From Kitasatospora albolonga (GTDB taxonomy: Bacteria; Actinomycetota; Actinomycetes; Streptomycetales; Streptomycetaceae), in NCBI GenBank assembly GCA_002082585.1, contig CP020563.1, forward strand, positions 2,970,001 to 3,034,000: a DNA stretch of 64,000 bases. The letters run 5' to 3'. The notes beneath the pieces are model-generated. The model was given only the letters and a program-made list of their open reading frames with translations. It did not search any database and had not been told where the DNA came from. This document shows positions 32,861-41,265 of the stretch, piece after piece (the first letter of the stretch is position 1; every line of letters starts with the position of its first letter). The position numbers and the translations under genes are program-made.

Positions 32861-33718
32861 TCATCCCGTCGGAAGCTCGGAAACTTCGAAGTAGCGGTCC
32901 GCCAGCGGGTGACCATGGCGGGCGGGCATCACCAGGTGGACGGGGACGTCGGGGGCGTTCTTGAGGCGGAGGCGGCGCAGGCCGGGGTGGTGGTGGCGGA
33001 GCATGACGGGTTCCGGGGCGATGCCCACGCCGTGTCCGGCCGCGACCGCCTCCAGCCATTCGTCGAAGTTGTCGGCGGTGCAGGCGAGTTCGGGACGCCG
33101 GTCGCGGGGCCACAGGTCGGGGCGGGTGGTCCCGGTGACCGTGTTCACCACCAGGGGTACGTCGGCGAGTTCGGCCCAGTCCACGACCCGGCGGCCGGGG
33201 AACAGCGCGCTGTCGCGGGCCACGACGGCCGTGCGCGGCTCATGCAGCAGCACCCGGCTGTGTACGGACGCCTCGGCGGGTATCTCACCGCGCACCACCG
33301 CGATGTCACAGGCGCCCGTGTCCAGCCCGGCCAGCGGGGCGTCCTTGCGCACCAGGCGGACGCCCGCCCCGGTGGACCGCTCGAAGGCCGTCGTCAGGGC
33401 GGCGCAGGCAGCCGGAAGCTGAGAGGTGAACCCGAGCCTCAGCAGGGCGTCCCGGCCCGTGCCGCACAGGGCGGACTCCAGCCGGGCGAGGAGCGGGGCG
33501 AGGTCGTCGTACAACTTCCTTCCGGCCACCGTCAGTTCCACGGTCCGGGTGGTCCGGGCCAGCAGCGGGGCGCCGAGGGTCTCCTCCAGGGTGCGCACCG
33601 TGCGGGTGAGCGCGGGCTGGCCGATCCGCAGACGGGCGGCGGCATGGGTGAAGTTCAGCTCTTCGGCGACGGCGAGGAAACCGCGCAGGTGGCGGAGTTC
33701 TACACGGGACAGATCCAT
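32861..33718 (-). CDS. LysR-family transcriptional regulator
   Basis: 285 aa, ATG at 33716-33718 (GGGGCGGC upstream). N-terminal winged helix MDLSRVELRHLRGFLAVAEE (first 20 residues), FTHAAARLRIGQPALTRTVR and LLARTTRTVELTVAGR, then a periplasmic-binding-like effector domain (DIAVVRGEIPAEA, PLVVNTVTGTTRP, VAAGHGVGIAPEPVML). Divergent from the MFS transporter gene, 149 bp apart, so it probably regulates that exporter. Confidence 0.92.
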   Translation of the reverse strand: MDLSRVELRHLRGFLAVAEELNFTHAAARLRIGQPALTRTVRTLEETLGAPLLARTTRTVELTVAGRKLYDDLAPLLARLESALCGTGRDALLRLGFTSQLPAACAALTTAFERSTGAGVRLVRKDAPLAGLDTGACDIAVVRGEIPAEASVHSRVLLHEPRTAVVARDSALFPGRRVVDWAELADVPLVVNTVTGTTRPDLWPRDRRPELACTADNFDEWLEAVAAGHGVGIAPEPVMLRHHHPGLRRLRLKNAPDVPVHLVMPARHGHPLADRYFEVSELPTG

Positions 33719-33867
33719 GCCGCCCCAGCATAAATGCGCTGCCCACGGCATTTCCCCGGAAGAACGGAGCCTGCCTACGTTTCCTGCGTCCGCCCCTCCG
33801 GAGGGGCGGCAACCGGAAGACGTTCGCATCAAGGTCGCATCACGTTCGATCAAGGGAGTTGGCGCGC

Positions 33868-35063
33868 GTGCGCAGAATCTGGTTGCTGATGCTGGGGGCC
33901 TTCACCCTCGGGCTCGACGCCTATGTGATGGCCGGGCTGCTGCCCGCCGTGGCCGACGACCTCGCCACGACGGTGTCGCTCGCCGGGCAGATGGTCACCG
34001 TCTTCACCCTCGCGTACGCGGTGAGCGCGCCGCTCGTCGCGGGGCTGCTGTCCGGGGTCTCCCCGCGCCTCCTGCTCATCGCCTCGCTCGCCGTGTTCAC
34101 CCTCGGCAACGCCCTGACCGCGCTCAGCCCCTCGATCGCCGTCCTGCTCGGCTCCCGGGCCGTGGCCGGCGTCGGTGCGGGCGTCTACTCCGCCCTGGCC
34201 ACCGCCGCCGCGTCCGCCCTGGCACCCCAGGGGCGGCAGGGCCGGGCCCTCGCCCTGGTCATGGGCGGTATGAGCGCCGGAACGGCCCTCGGGGTCCCCC
34301 TCGGTGTGCTGGCGGCCGGGCACGCGGGGTGGCGGGCCACCATGTGGCTGGTGACCGGTCTCGGCGTGGTCGCCCTGGCGGGCCTCGCCGTACGGCTGCC
34401 GGGGATTCCGGCGGAGCCCCAGGTACCGCTGCGCGCCAGGTTCGGCGCGCTGACCGACCGCCGGGTGGCCCCGGTCGTCGGCGTCTCGTTCCTGGCGGCG
34501 GTGGCGAGCCTCGGGCTCTACACCTACCTCGCCCCCGTCCTGGCCGCCACGGGCGGTGTGCACGAGAACGCGACCGCCCCCTACCTCTGGGCCTGGGGCA
34601 TCGGCGGTGTCCTGGGCAGCGTCGTCGCGGGGCCGCTGCTGGACCGTACAGGAAAGGCCGTGGCCCTCGTGACCGCCGTCCTGGCGGGCCTGGTCCTCGC
34701 CGAGGGGGCGCTGCCCCTGCTCGGCGCGGCGGCCTTCCCCGCCCTCGTCCTCTGGGGCGCCTCCGGCTGGGCCCTGCAAGTCCCCCAGCAGCAACGGCTC
34801 CTGGCCCTGGGCGACGGGACCGGTACCGGGACGGTCGCCCTGGCCCAGAACAACTCGGCCCTCTACCTGGGCAGCGCGGTCGGCTCGGCCCTCGGCGGCC
34901 TCGCCCTCGCCGGGGCCTTTCGGCCCGGACCCTGCCCTGGGCGGCGACGGGAGTGGCCGCGCTCGGGCTCGGGCTGCATCTGCTCACGGGGGGCCGTACG
35001 CGACGGACGGGGGCGGCCGATGCCCCTCAGAGCCGTACAGCCCGCTGCGGGGCGGAGAAGTGA
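33868..35063 (+). pseudogene. MFS transporter gene with a 3'-proximal frameshift
   Basis: Start GTG at 33868, 9 nt after AAGGGAG. The first ~345 residues are an intact major facilitator of the DHA1/AraJ type: RRIWLLMLGAFTLGLDAYVM, the motif-A-like loop GVSPRLLLIASLAVFTLGNA, GSRAVAGVGAGVYSALATAA. At about 34909-34915 the frame breaks: ALGGLALAGAF leads into non-hydrophobic RPGPCPGRRREW, while one frame over the expected last helix continues as GLSARTLPWAATGVAALGLG and stops at 35063. A single missing C in GCC-GGGG (for GCC-GCGGG) explains it. As written, the protein loses helix 12 and reads on to 35772 through the opposite-strand acetyltransferase gene. Real mutation or sequencing error. Confidence 0.75.
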
Positions 35064-35082
35064 CCCCGGCCCGCACCCCGGC

Positions 35083-35568
35083 CTACAGCCTCCCCTCCCC
35101 GTCCCACTCCGCCACCACTTCCCCGTCCTCCTCCACCCCCGTCGGGCGGAAGCCGAGCGCGGTGTACAGGTGGGCGGCGGCCTCGTTGGCCGGGGCGTAG
35201 GAGAGGCGGACCGCCGTGCAGCCGGGGCGGGCCGACAGCCAGGTCGCCAGGGTGCGTACGGCGGCTCCGCCGATGCCCCGGCCCTGGTGGGCGGCGTCGA
35301 TCAGCATGCCGCCGATCCAGTACGAACCGTCCTCGTCCCGCGCCCACATGATGTGGCCGGTCACCTCGTCGCCCGCGAGCACCGCCAGGGAGTTCCAGGT
35401 GTCCTCGCGGGCCGTCAGGACGAGGTAGCGGGCGGCCAGGGCCGGGACCCAGTCGCGCTGGTCGTCGCGCGGGGCGCTGTCCGCGACCGCCCGCCAGTTG
35501 TCCGCGTCGATGGCGTGGAGGGTGACGGGGCGGCCCGAGCGGTCCGTGTGGTCGTGCGTGATGATCAT
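35083..35568 (-). CDS. GNAT family N-acetyltransferase
   Basis: 161 aa, ATG at 35566-35568. The acetyl-CoA site is GGMLIDAAHQGRGIGGAAVRT (as IDAAHQGRGIGGAAVR, the R/Q-x-x-G-x-G/A loop), preceded by WARDEDGSYWIGGM and followed by VRLSYAPANEAAAHLYTALG and GFRPTGVEEDGEVV. Resembles spermidine/aminoglycoside-type acetyltransferases of the streptomycete cytoplasm; substrate unknown. The frameshifted MFS reading frame runs antisense through it. Confidence 0.88.
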   Translation of the reverse strand: MIITHDHTDRSGRPVTLHAIDADNWRAVADSAPRDDQRDWVPALAARYLVLTAREDTWNSLAVLAGDEVTGHIMWARDEDGSYWIGGMLIDAAHQGRGIGGAAVRTLATWLSARPGCTAVRLSYAPANEAAAHLYTALGFRPTGVEEDGEVVAEWDGEGRL

Positions 35569-35609
35569 GCGGGGAGGGTAAGGGCGCGTTCCGGTTCCGG
35601 GCCAGGCAA

Positions 35610-36398
35610 TTACTCCCCGGCCGCCATCGCCTGCCGGAAGCCCGTGTTCACCGCCAGGATGCCGCCGTCCACCCGCAGCGTCGTCCCCGTGATCCAGGAC
35701 GCGTCGGAGGAGGCGAGGAAGGCGACGGCGGACGCGATGTCCTCGGGGGTGCCGACCCGGCCGAGCGGGTAGAGCGCGGCTGCTCGCTCCAACTCCGCGT
35801 CGCGGCCCGACCAGGCCGCCGTGCGGATCGTGCCGGGCGCCACCAGGTTGACCCGTACGCCGCGCGGCCCCGCGTGGCCCGCCAGCGTACGGGTCAGGCT
35901 CGCCAGGCCCGCCTTGGCCGCGCTGTACGCGTGGCCGCCGAAGTCCTGCTCGCCGTTGACCGAGCCGATGGTGACGATCGCGCCCCGGCCCGAGGCCACC
36001 AGGTGCGGCAGGGCGGCGCGGGCGCAGCGGAAGGGGCCGGAGAGGGTGATGTCCAGGTCGTGTTCCCAGGTCTCGTCCGGCTGGTCCTCGAAGAGCTCGG
36101 CGTCGTCGGTCGCCGCGTACGCGTTGTTGACCAGCACGTCCAGGCCGCCGAAGGTCCCGACCGCGTACGCCACGGCCGCCTCCACCGCCGTACGGTCCGC
36201 CACATCGCAGGCCAGGGAGTCGGCGGTGCCGCCCGCCTCGCGTATCGCCGCCGCCGTGCCGGAGGCGCGCCCGGCGTCCAGGTCGGTGACGAGGACCTTG
36301 GCGCCTTCCGCCGCCAGGCGGTGGGCCGTTGCCGCGCCGATGCCCTGGCCGGCGGCGGTGATCAGGACGCTGTAACCGTCGAAACGCGTGGATGTCAT
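35610..36398 (-). CDS. Short-chain dehydrogenase/reductase
   Basis: 262 aa, ATG at 36396-36398, overlapping the upstream serine hydrolase stop (ATGA). Classical SDR: SVLITAAGQGIGAATAHRLA (cofactor loop), LVTDLDAGR, DVLVNNAYA, serine in IVTIGSVNG, catalytic Y-S-A-A-K in HAYSAAKAGLASL, and a C-terminal GTTLRVDGG. An aspartate after the second strand favours NAD(H). Substrate unknown. Confidence 0.9.
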   Translation of the reverse strand: MTSTRFDGYSVLITAAGQGIGAATAHRLAAEGAKVLVTDLDAGRASGTAAAIREAGGTADSLACDVADRTAVEAAVAYAVGTFGGLDVLVNNAYAATDDAELFEDQPDETWEHDLDITLSGPFRCARAALPHLVASGRGAIVTIGSVNGEQDFGGHAYSAAKAGLASLTRTLAGHAGPRGVRVNLVAPGTIRTAAWSGRDAELERAAALYPLGRVGTPEDIASAVAFLASSDASWITGTTLRVDGGILAVNTGFRQAMAAGE

Positions 36399-37630
36399 AG
36401 CGCCGACCGTACTGCCCTGACCAGTGCCTGGGCACGGGGGTCGGCGGTGACTCCCTTCTGGAGGCCGTTGGTCACATAGCCCAGGGCGATGCCCGACTCG
36501 GGGTCGGCGAAGCCGAGCGAGCCGCCCCGGCCCGGGTGGCCGAACGAGCCGGGGCCGAGCAGCGGGGCCGCCGGGCCGTGCAGCATGTAGCCGAGGCCGA
36601 AGCGGGTGTTGACGACCAGGACCCGGTCGGGCCCGGCCGACTCCTCCGTGCGGGCGAGGGTGAGCGTGGCGGGGGCGAACAGGCGGCGGTGGCCGTCGAC
36701 CGGGCCGAGCATCGCGGCGTAGCAGCGGGCCAGGCCCCGGGCCGTCGCGATGCCGTTGGAGGCGGGGAGTTCGGCCGTACGGTAGGCGGCGTCGTTCTCG
36801 TCGGGGAGCGGGTCGATCGCGCCGAACGCCCGCCGGGTGAGCGACTCCGGGTCGCGGTACGCCTCGACCACCGAGCGCTTGGGGCGTACGCGCAGGGCGC
36901 CGGAGACCTCCCCCGGCGCCGGGGGCTCCACGGGGCCGATACGGCCGATGCGGTGGGCCTCGTCCGCCGGGAGCCCGAACCAGAAGTCCAGGCCCAGCGG
37001 GCGCGCGATCTCCTCCGCGATCCAGCGGCCGATGGTGCGGCCGGTGGCGCGGCGGACCAGTTCGCCGATGACCCAGCTGTACGTCTGGGCGTGGTAGCCG
37101 TGGTCCGTGCCCGGCTCCCACTCCGGGCGCTGCGCGGCGACGGCGGCGGGCCCGGACACACCGTCGGCGGCCTCGGCGGGGGTGAGGGGGCGGTCCAGGG
37201 CGGGAATCCCGGCGCGGTGGGCCAGGAGGTCGCGGACCAGGACGCGTTCCTTGCCGTTCGCCGTGAACTCCGGCCAGTACGTGGAGACCGGGGCGTCCAG
37301 GTCCACCTGGCCGCGCTGGTGGAGCAGGAGGGGGACGGCGGCGGCGATGCCCTTGCCCGCCGAGCGCACGATCTGGACGGTGTCGACGGCCCACGGTTCG
37401 GTGCCGTCCACGTCTCTCGTACCGGCCCAGAGGTCCACGACCTTGCGCCCGTCGCGGTAGACGGCGACGGCCGCGCCGCGCTCGCCCCGCTGCTCGAAGT
37501 TGCGGACGAAGGCGTCCGCGACCGGTTCGAACCCCGGCGCCACCGTGCCCCGTACGTCCACGCCCACGGCCGTGTCCGCTCCGGTGTCCGCTCCCGTACC
37601 CGCCGTGCTCACTCCCGCGCTCCCGCTCAT
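36395..37630 (-). CDS. Serine hydrolase/esterase, beta-lactamase family (EstB-like)
   Basis: 411 aa, ATG at 37628-37630; a second ATG five codons upstream also exists. Family VIII esterase pattern: VAVYRDGRKVVDLWAGTRD, S-x-x-K as VRSAGKGIAAAVPLLL, LLAHRAGIP, Y-x-x as GYHAQTYSWVIGELV, and GHPGRGGSLGFADPESG near the C-terminus. First ~20 residues are Gly/Ala/Thr-rich and not a signal peptide. Coupled to the SDR, suggesting joint action on an ester or lactone. Confidence 0.88.
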   Translation of the reverse strand: MSGSAGVSTAGTGADTGADTAVGVDVRGTVAPGFEPVADAFVRNFEQRGERGAAVAVYRDGRKVVDLWAGTRDVDGTEPWAVDTVQIVRSAGKGIAAAVPLLLHQRGQVDLDAPVSTYWPEFTANGKERVLVRDLLAHRAGIPALDRPLTPAEAADGVSGPAAVAAQRPEWEPGTDHGYHAQTYSWVIGELVRRATGRTIGRWIAEEIARPLGLDFWFGLPADEAHRIGRIGPVEPPAPGEVSGALRVRPKRSVVEAYRDPESLTRRAFGAIDPLPDENDAAYRTAELPASNGIATARGLARCYAAMLGPVDGHRRLFAPATLTLARTEESAGPDRVLVVNTRFGLGYMLHGPAAPLLGPGSFGHPGRGGSLGFADPESGIALGYVTNGLQKGVTADPRAQALVRAVRSAL

Positions 37631-37703
37631 CACCCCATGGTGCACGGCCGGGCGGGTCGGGCGGGGAGCGGGTCGGCGTCACCACCGCACTGTCACGATC
37701 TGT

Positions 37704-38501
37704 TTACGGGGACGGAACGGTGACCGAGCCCGGGTCGAAGCCGAACGGCAGCTCCAGCCGGTGCGCGCGCATCAACTCCTCGTCGCAGAGCAGCCCCTGC
37801 GTACGTCCGTCGGCGGCGATCACCCCCTCGCTGAGGATCACCGCGCGCGGGCAGAGCTCCAGCGCGTACGGCAGGTCGTGCGTGACCATCAGCACCGTGA
37901 CGTCCAACGAGCGCAGGATGTCGGCCAGTTCGCGGCGGGAGGCCGGGTCCAGGTTGGAGGAGGGCTCGTCCAGGACGAGGATCTCCGGCTCCATCGCGAG
38001 GACCGTGGCCACGGCGACGCGGCGGCGCTGCCCGAAGGAGAGGTGGTGCGGCGGGCGGGCCGCGTACTCCGCCATGCCGACCTGTTCCAGCGCGCGCACC
38101 ACCCGCTCCTCCAGCTCGGGGCCGCGCAGCCCCGACGCGGCCGGGCCGAAGGCGACGTCCTCGCGGACCGTGGGCATGAACAGCTGGTCGTCCGGGTCCT
38201 GGAAGACGATGCCCACCCGGCGCCGGATCTCCGGCAGGTTCCGCTTCGCCACCGGGAGCCCGGCGACGCGGACCGTGCCCGAGCCCGCCGCCAGGATGCC
38301 GTTGAGGTGCAGGACGAGCGTGGTCTTGCCCGCTCCGTTGGGGCCCAGCACCGCCACGCGTTCGCCGCGCCCCACGGTCAGGTTCACCCCGAAGAGGGCC
38401 TGGTGGCCGTCGGGGTAGGCGTAGGCGAGGCCGCTGACGTCGAGCGACGGGACGGGGGCCTGGGGCACGGCGTCCTTCGGGGAGAGGGTCACAGGGTCCA
38501 T
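37704..38501 (-). CDS. cbiO: ECF-type nickel/cobalt transporter ATPase (CbiO/NikO)
   Basis: 265 aa, ATG at 38499-38501, overlapping cbiQ by 13 bp. Complete ABC ATPase: Walker A VLGPNGAGKTTLVLHLNG, Q-loop VFQDPDDQLFMPTV typical of energy-coupling-factor ATPases, signature HLSFGQRRRVAVATVLA (L-S-F-G-Q), Walker B EILVLDEPSSNLDP and switch His in VTHDLPYA. Powers uptake of Ni2+ or Co2+ with CbiQ and CbiM. Confidence 0.93.
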   Translation of the reverse strand: MDPVTLSPKDAVPQAPVPSLDVSGLAYAYPDGHQALFGVNLTVGRGERVAVLGPNGAGKTTLVLHLNGILAAGSGTVRVAGLPVAKRNLPEIRRRVGIVFQDPDDQLFMPTVREDVAFGPAASGLRGPELEERVVRALEQVGMAEYAARPPHHLSFGQRRRVAVATVLAMEPEILVLDEPSSNLDPASRRELADILRSLDVTVLMVTHDLPYALELCPRAVILSEGVIAADGRTQGLLCDEELMRAHRLELPFGFDPGSVTVPSP

Positions 38502-39253
38502 CCCAGCAGACAGACCGTGAGCGCGAGTACGGGAAGGGCCGCCGCGTACGCCCACTGGGCCCGGGTCGCCGTCACCTCGTCGATGACCGGCATCGTGCCC
38601 GCGTACCCCCGGCTGACCATGGCGAGATGGACGCGCTCGCCCCGTTCGTACGAGCGGATGAACAGGGCGCCCATCGAGGTGGCCAGGACGCGCCACTGCC
38701 GTACGCCGCGCGCCTCGAACCCCCGGGAGCGGCGGGCGATGGACATGCGCCGCATCTCGTCCGTGATGACGTCCCCGTACCGGATCATGAACGAGGCGAT
38801 CTGCACCAGCAGCGGCGGCAGTCTCAGCCGCTGGAGGCCGAGGAGGACGGCCCGCAGTTCGGTGGTGGAGGCCAGGAGTACGGAGGCGGCGACGCCCAGG
38901 GTGGCCTTGGCCAGCACGTTCCAGGCGCCCCAGAGGCCGGGGACGCTGACGGAGACGCCGAGGACCTCCGTCTGCTCGCCCGGCACCACGAACGGCATGA
39001 GCAGCGCGAACGCCACGAACGGCACCTCGATGACCAGGCGTTTCAGCAGGAAGCCGGGCGGGATGCGGGCCACCGCCGCGACGGCGGCGAGGAGGGCCGC
39101 GTACAGCCCGAAGGCCCACATCGCCTCGCGCGGGGTGGAGACGACCACGAGCACGAAGCAGAAGACGGCGGCCAGCTTGCAGTGCGGGGGCAGCCGGTGG
39201 ACCGGGCTGTGCCCGTGCCGGTAGAGCTTGTGGGCGTGGCCCGTCGCTCCCAT
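38489..39253 (-). CDS. cbiQ: ECF transporter T component (CbiQ/NikQ)
   Basis: 254 aa, ATG at 39251-39253. Five to six helices (LAAVFCFVLVVVSTP, WAFGLYAALLAAVAAV) and the two coupling motifs with Ala-Arg-Gly-like signatures: SIARRSRGFEARG and AMVSRGYAGTMP. A His-rich start (GATGHAHKLYRHGHSPVH) may bind metal. Lies between the substrate component and the ATPase. Confidence 0.92.
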   Translation of the reverse strand: MGATGHAHKLYRHGHSPVHRLPPHCKLAAVFCFVLVVVSTPREAMWAFGLYAALLAAVAAVARIPPGFLLKRLVIEVPFVAFALLMPFVVPGEQTEVLGVSVSVPGLWGAWNVLAKATLGVAASVLLASTTELRAVLLGLQRLRLPPLLVQIASFMIRYGDVITDEMRRMSIARRSRGFEARGVRQWRVLATSMGALFIRSYERGERVHLAMVSRGYAGTMPVIDEVTATRAQWAYAAALPVLALTVCLLGWTL

Positions 39254-39276
39254 GGGTCAGCCCCCTTTCCGGCTCC

Positions 39277-40344
39277 TCAGGCGTTCTCGTGGTCGGACCG
39301 CGCGGGACCGCCCCGGTCGTCCTCCCTGCGGCGGCGCACCACCCAGAAGACGCCCGTGCCCACGACCACCGTGGCGCTGACGCCGATCACCCCGGCGAGA
39401 CCGCCGGAGAGCCGGGCGTTCGCGATGTCGCCCACGCCGTAGTCCGCGAGCGGGGAGTCGGCCGCGCCGTGCTCCTCCACCTTCTCGTCGATGCCCTGGT
39501 CGGCGGCGACCCGCTCCAGGCCGTCCGGGTTGGCGGAGGCGTAGAAGGAGACGACCCCGGCGAGGAGGAAGGCCGAGGCCAGGCCGGTGATCAGGAACCC
39601 CCTGTCGGAGCGGTGCGCGGTGACGGGCTCGGGCTCGCGGGCGGGGGCCGGGGCGTCGACCAGTTCGCCGTCGACCCGGAGCTTGAGGGGCGCTGCCAGG
39701 GTGCCCTGGACACCGTGGACGAGGTCGGGGCGTACGGCGAGGACCGCGCCCACCGTCAGCGCGGTGATGACCGCCTCACCGATGCCGATCAGGACGTGGA
39801 CGCCGACCATGGCCGTGAAGACCTTGCCGATCGGGATGTCGGTGGTGCCGCCGATCCAGTAGAGCAGCGTGAACGCGGCGGCCGACGCCGGTACGGAGAC
39901 GAGCGCGGCGACGAACGCCGACGCGGTCGCGGACCGGCGCGTGCGCGGCAGGAGGCCGGTGAGCAGCCGGAACACCCCGTACGCCACCACGACGGTGACC
40001 ACGCCCATGACGGTGATGTTCACGCCGAGCGCGGTGAGTCCGCCGTCCGCGAAGAAGATGCCCTGCATCAGCAGCACCACGGAGAGACAGAGCACCGCCG
40101 TGTAGGGCCCGACCAGGATCGCGGCCAGTGCCCCTCCCATCAGATGGCCGCTGGTACCGGCGGCCACCGGGAAGTTCAGCATCTGTACGGCGAAGATGAA
40201 GGCGGCCACCAGACCGGCGAGCGGGGCGGTGCGCTCGTCGAGTTCGCGCCGGGCGCCGCGGAGGCTGACGGCGACCGCTCCGGCGGCGAACACCCCGGCG
40301 GCCACGGAGACAGGTGCATCGATGAATCCATCGGGTACATGCAT
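39277..40344 (-). CDS. cbiM: CbiM-CbiN fused substrate-specific component
   Basis: 355 aa, ATG at 40342-40344. Begins MHVPDGFID, where Met1/His2 coordinate the metal in this family, followed by six or more helices including TSGHLMGGALAAILVGP and GVHVLIGIGEAVIT. Residues ~245-335 are a fused CbiN/PDGLE domain (ASANPDGLERVAADQG...SPLADYG, one helix at the end: VIGVSATVVVGTGVFWVV). Substrate is nickel or cobalt; the Nur-like box upstream argues for nickel and no cobalamin riboswitch is seen. Confidence 0.92.
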   Translation of the reverse strand: MHVPDGFIDAPVSVAAGVFAAGAVAVSLRGARRELDERTAPLAGLVAAFIFAVQMLNFPVAAGTSGHLMGGALAAILVGPYTAVLCLSVVLLMQGIFFADGGLTALGVNITVMGVVTVVVAYGVFRLLTGLLPRTRRSATASAFVAALVSVPASAAAFTLLYWIGGTTDIPIGKVFTAMVGVHVLIGIGEAVITALTVGAVLAVRPDLVHGVQGTLAAPLKLRVDGELVDAPAPAREPEPVTAHRSDRGFLITGLASAFLLAGVVSFYASANPDGLERVAADQGIDEKVEEHGAADSPLADYGVGDIANARLSGGLAGVIGVSATVVVGTGVFWVVRRRREDDRGGPARSDHENA

Positions 40345-40439
40345 GACAGAGGCTCCGCTTCCTGCGGTTCCGCACGGTGTCCGCGTCCGCGTGGACGCGG
40401 CTCTGCGGGCGGGGTCATGAACTCATCAATAATTGTGCT

Positions 40440-40462
40440 CTCTTGCGAACCATGCGCAAGAG
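40440..40462. promoter_or_regulatory. Nur-box-like inverted repeat upstream of cbiM
   Basis: CTCTTGCG (40440-40447) and CGCAAGAG (40455-40462) form a perfect 8-bp inverted repeat around 7 nt. The core TTGCGA-N5-GCGCAA fits the streptomycete nickel-uptake-regulator pattern TTGCaa-N5-ttGCAA. It lies about 95 bp upstream of cbiM, next to an AT-rich AATTATTG stretch that may be the -10 region. Confidence 0.6.
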
Positions 40463-40618
40463 CGGAGGCCCGGCAGCGGCGTCACGCTTCGGCTCGACGC
40501 CGCGTTCCGTCTCGGCCCGGCCCCCACTCTCCGTCACGTGAGCGCACGCTCACCGTGCCGATTCTATGAAATATGGGACATTAGAGGGCAGAGCGATACA
40601 TATAGGAGGAGCCGGCCC

Positions 40619-41059
40619 ATGTCCCCTGTGATCGAAGAACATGCACGCGCCCGGCTCATCACCGATGGCCCGCTGACCCGTCCGGTCCCCGTCGATCTGC
40701 GCTACGACGCGGCCGACGACCCCCGCACCGTCCATATCGGACTGCCCGACGGCACCGACTGGGCGTTCGGCCGCGATCTGCTGGAGCGCGGTCTGCGCAC
40801 CCCGATCGAACGCGGGGCCGTCCGCGTCTGGCCCTGCGGCCGTACGCAGCTGATCGTGGAGCTGCACTCGACGGACGGGGTGGAGGTGTTCCAGTTCGAG
40901 ATCAGGACGCTGATCCGCTTCCTGGCCCGCACCCGCGCGCAGGTCCCGGCAGCGGCCGCAGCGACCGCCGCCGCGCCGCCGTCCGACGGGGCGGCGGAGA
41001 AACGGCCGTCCCGCACCCGCCCGGAGCCGAAGGGCGCCCAGCAGCCGGCCCGCGGCTGA
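40619..41059 (+). CDS. ssgE: SsgA-like sporulation/cell-division protein (SALP), probably SsgE
   Basis: 146 aa, ATG at 40619 after AGGAGG with 8 nt spacing. The SALP domain spans residues ~8-110: ARARLITDGPLTRPVPVDLRY (first 20 ARARLITDGPLTRPVPVDLR), HIGLPDGTDWAFGRDLLERG, GAVRVWPCGRTQLIVELHS and VFQFEIRTLIRFLARTRAQV. The tail is Ala/Pro/basic. SALPs control septum placement, septal peptidoglycan and spore separation in sporulating actinomycetes. The symbol rests on synteny with the S. coelicolor pmt-PBP-ssgE order, from memory. Divergent from the metal transporter. Confidence 0.85.
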   Translation: MSPVIEEHARARLITDGPLTRPVPVDLRYDAADDPRTVHIGLPDGTDWAFGRDLLERGLRTPIERGAVRVWPCGRTQLIVELHSTDGVEVFQFEIRTLIRFLARTRAQVPAAAAATAAAPPSDGAAEKRPSRTRPEPKGAQQPARG

Positions 41060-41075
41060 GGTCGGCGTACGGATA

Positions 41076-41115
41076 CGCGGAGAAGGCCCCCGTTACGCGG
41101 AGAAGGCCCCCGTGC
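41076..41115. repeat. Perfect 20-bp tandem duplication in a terminator
   Basis: TACGCGGAGAAGGCCCCCGT is present at 41076-41095 and 41096-41115. The second copy supplies most of the left arm of the hairpin at 41102-41138, so the first copy is a spare left arm. Confidence 0.85.
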
Positions 41116-41138
41116 TCATCGCACGGGGGCCTTCTCGA
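41102..41138. terminator. 16-bp perfect stem terminator after ssgE-like gene
   Basis: GAGAAGGCCCCCGTGC (41102-41117) pairs perfectly with 41123-41138 around a 5-nt loop. Likely bidirectional, between the ssgE-like gene and the convergent MMPL gene. Confidence 0.85.
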
Positions 41139-41265
41139 TGCCCCGGTCCCCCGTCCCCACAGGTAACCGGCGCTTCCGGGGCCGCGCTCCGCTCAGACGC
41201 GGCCCCGGGGTCCGGGAGGGGACTCGAACGGCTCACGGAGTCCCCGGTACAGCGGGCCGGACGGC

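Noticed and set aside
40345..40618. Cobalamin riboswitch upstream of cbiM
   Set aside because: No B12-box (GCCACTG) or matching helices were recognised; the Nur-like inverted repeat is the better signal.
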